From JBCCGI01 sp039029355 (GTDB lineage: Bacteria > Planctomycetota > UBA1135 > GCA-002686595), in NCBI GenBank assembly GCA_039029355.1, contig JBCCGI010000030.1, positions 25,316 through 89,315 of the forward strand: DNA of 64,000 nucleotides. The letters run 5' to 3'. Position numbers and translations under genes: made by a program. This document shows positions 63,904 through 64,000 of the stretch, one piece after another (positions within the stretch are counted from its first letter, which is position 1; every line of letters starts with the position of its first letter). The notes under the pieces were generated by a model. The model was not told where the DNA came from. It was given only the letters and a program-made list of their open reading frames with translations, and did not search any database.

Positions 63904-64000
63904 TCAGTTGAGAGGGATGCGCCCCTCGAAGTGGATGGAAAAGTGCTGGAGCGCGAGGCTCCACGACTGCATCGGCTTGGTCCAGCGTCGCTGGCGGTTC
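63904..64000 (-). CDS. C-terminus of a transposase (truncated by window edge)
   Basis: The 31 codons before the TGA at 63904-63906 read NRQRRWTKPMQSWSLALQHF then SIHFEGRIPLN. The R-R-W-T-K/R-P-M-x-S-W-S-L-A-L pattern is, in my recollection, the end of a DDE transposase of the IS4 or IS701 type. The rest lies outside the window, so completeness is unknown. Its stop abuts the FGE fragment without any spacer, so the insertion or a later deletion fused the two. Confidence 0.45.
   Translation of the reverse strand, partial: NRQRRWTKPMQSWSLALQHFSIHFEGRIPLN

Noticed and set aside
1..64000. CRISPR arrays, tRNA or rRNA genes
   Set aside because: No regularly spaced identical short repeats and no recognisable rRNA blocks were seen. 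tRNAs cannot be excluded by eye; a tRNAscan-SE run would settle it.

Overview
The window looks like chromosomal DNA of a high-GC member of the Planctomycetota. The evidence is many secreted proteins with VCBS/FG-GAP calcium-binding repeats, several Hanks-type kinases fused to FGE-sulfatase (C-lectin-like) or TPR domains, ECF sigma factors next to kinases, a sulfatase, and many decayed integrase-type IS elements. Several secreted proteins end in a C-terminal module with a Cys-Gly-x-Asn-Pro-x-Gly-Ser-Leu core that I associate with this phylum. Assignment below phylum is not possible from the sequence alone.

Layout. 1-4.3 kb: a truncated exported protein, a D-amino-acid-oxidase tail remnant, small membrane proteins, a wax-synthase-like MBOAT protein, a lipoprotein sulfatase, and an IS3-type remnant. 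4.6-8.6 kb: a 1339-residue kinase/TIR-like/nSTAND/TM/FGE protein, the most unusual gene here. 8.8-17.2 kb: an S9 peptidase, a hypothetical exported protein, a type IA topoisomerase and a VCBS protein. 17.4-29.3 kb: a secreted-protein gene interrupted by an in-frame TGA, a beta-lactamase-family/PD40 fusion, an FGE remnant followed by a prolyl oligopeptidase, a lipoprotein, and two convergent VCBS proteins around a perfect hairpin. 29.5-36.2 kb: two related integrase remnants in direct orientation bracket a sigma-kinase operon, a secreted protein and a trypsin-like protein that has lost its catalytic Ser. 36.2-48.4 kb: a sigma factor convergent with a kinase-FGE gene, then FG-GAP, DLNGDGD-repeat and carboxypeptidase-regulatory-like surface proteins. 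48.6-56 kb: integrase fragments, rsmG, a beta-propeller protein, a VCBS protein, and a frameshifted copy of the 3' two-thirds of rsmG. 56.2-64 kb: an OprP-type porin, an IS graveyard with 51-bp terminal inverted repeats, a toxin-antitoxin pair with a frameshifted toxin, and a second FGE-remnant/prolyl-oligopeptidase unit cut by a transposase at the right edge.

Functional theme. The genes suit a surface- and periplasm-oriented lifestyle: exported Ca-binding propellers, peptidases, a sulfatase and a porin, controlled by membrane kinases paired with ECF sigma factors. The region is strongly shaped by IS insertion, deletion and segmental duplication. Only rsmG and topA look like housekeeping genes. 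No rRNA, tRNA or CRISPR array was recognised by eye; a covariance-model scan was not possible.
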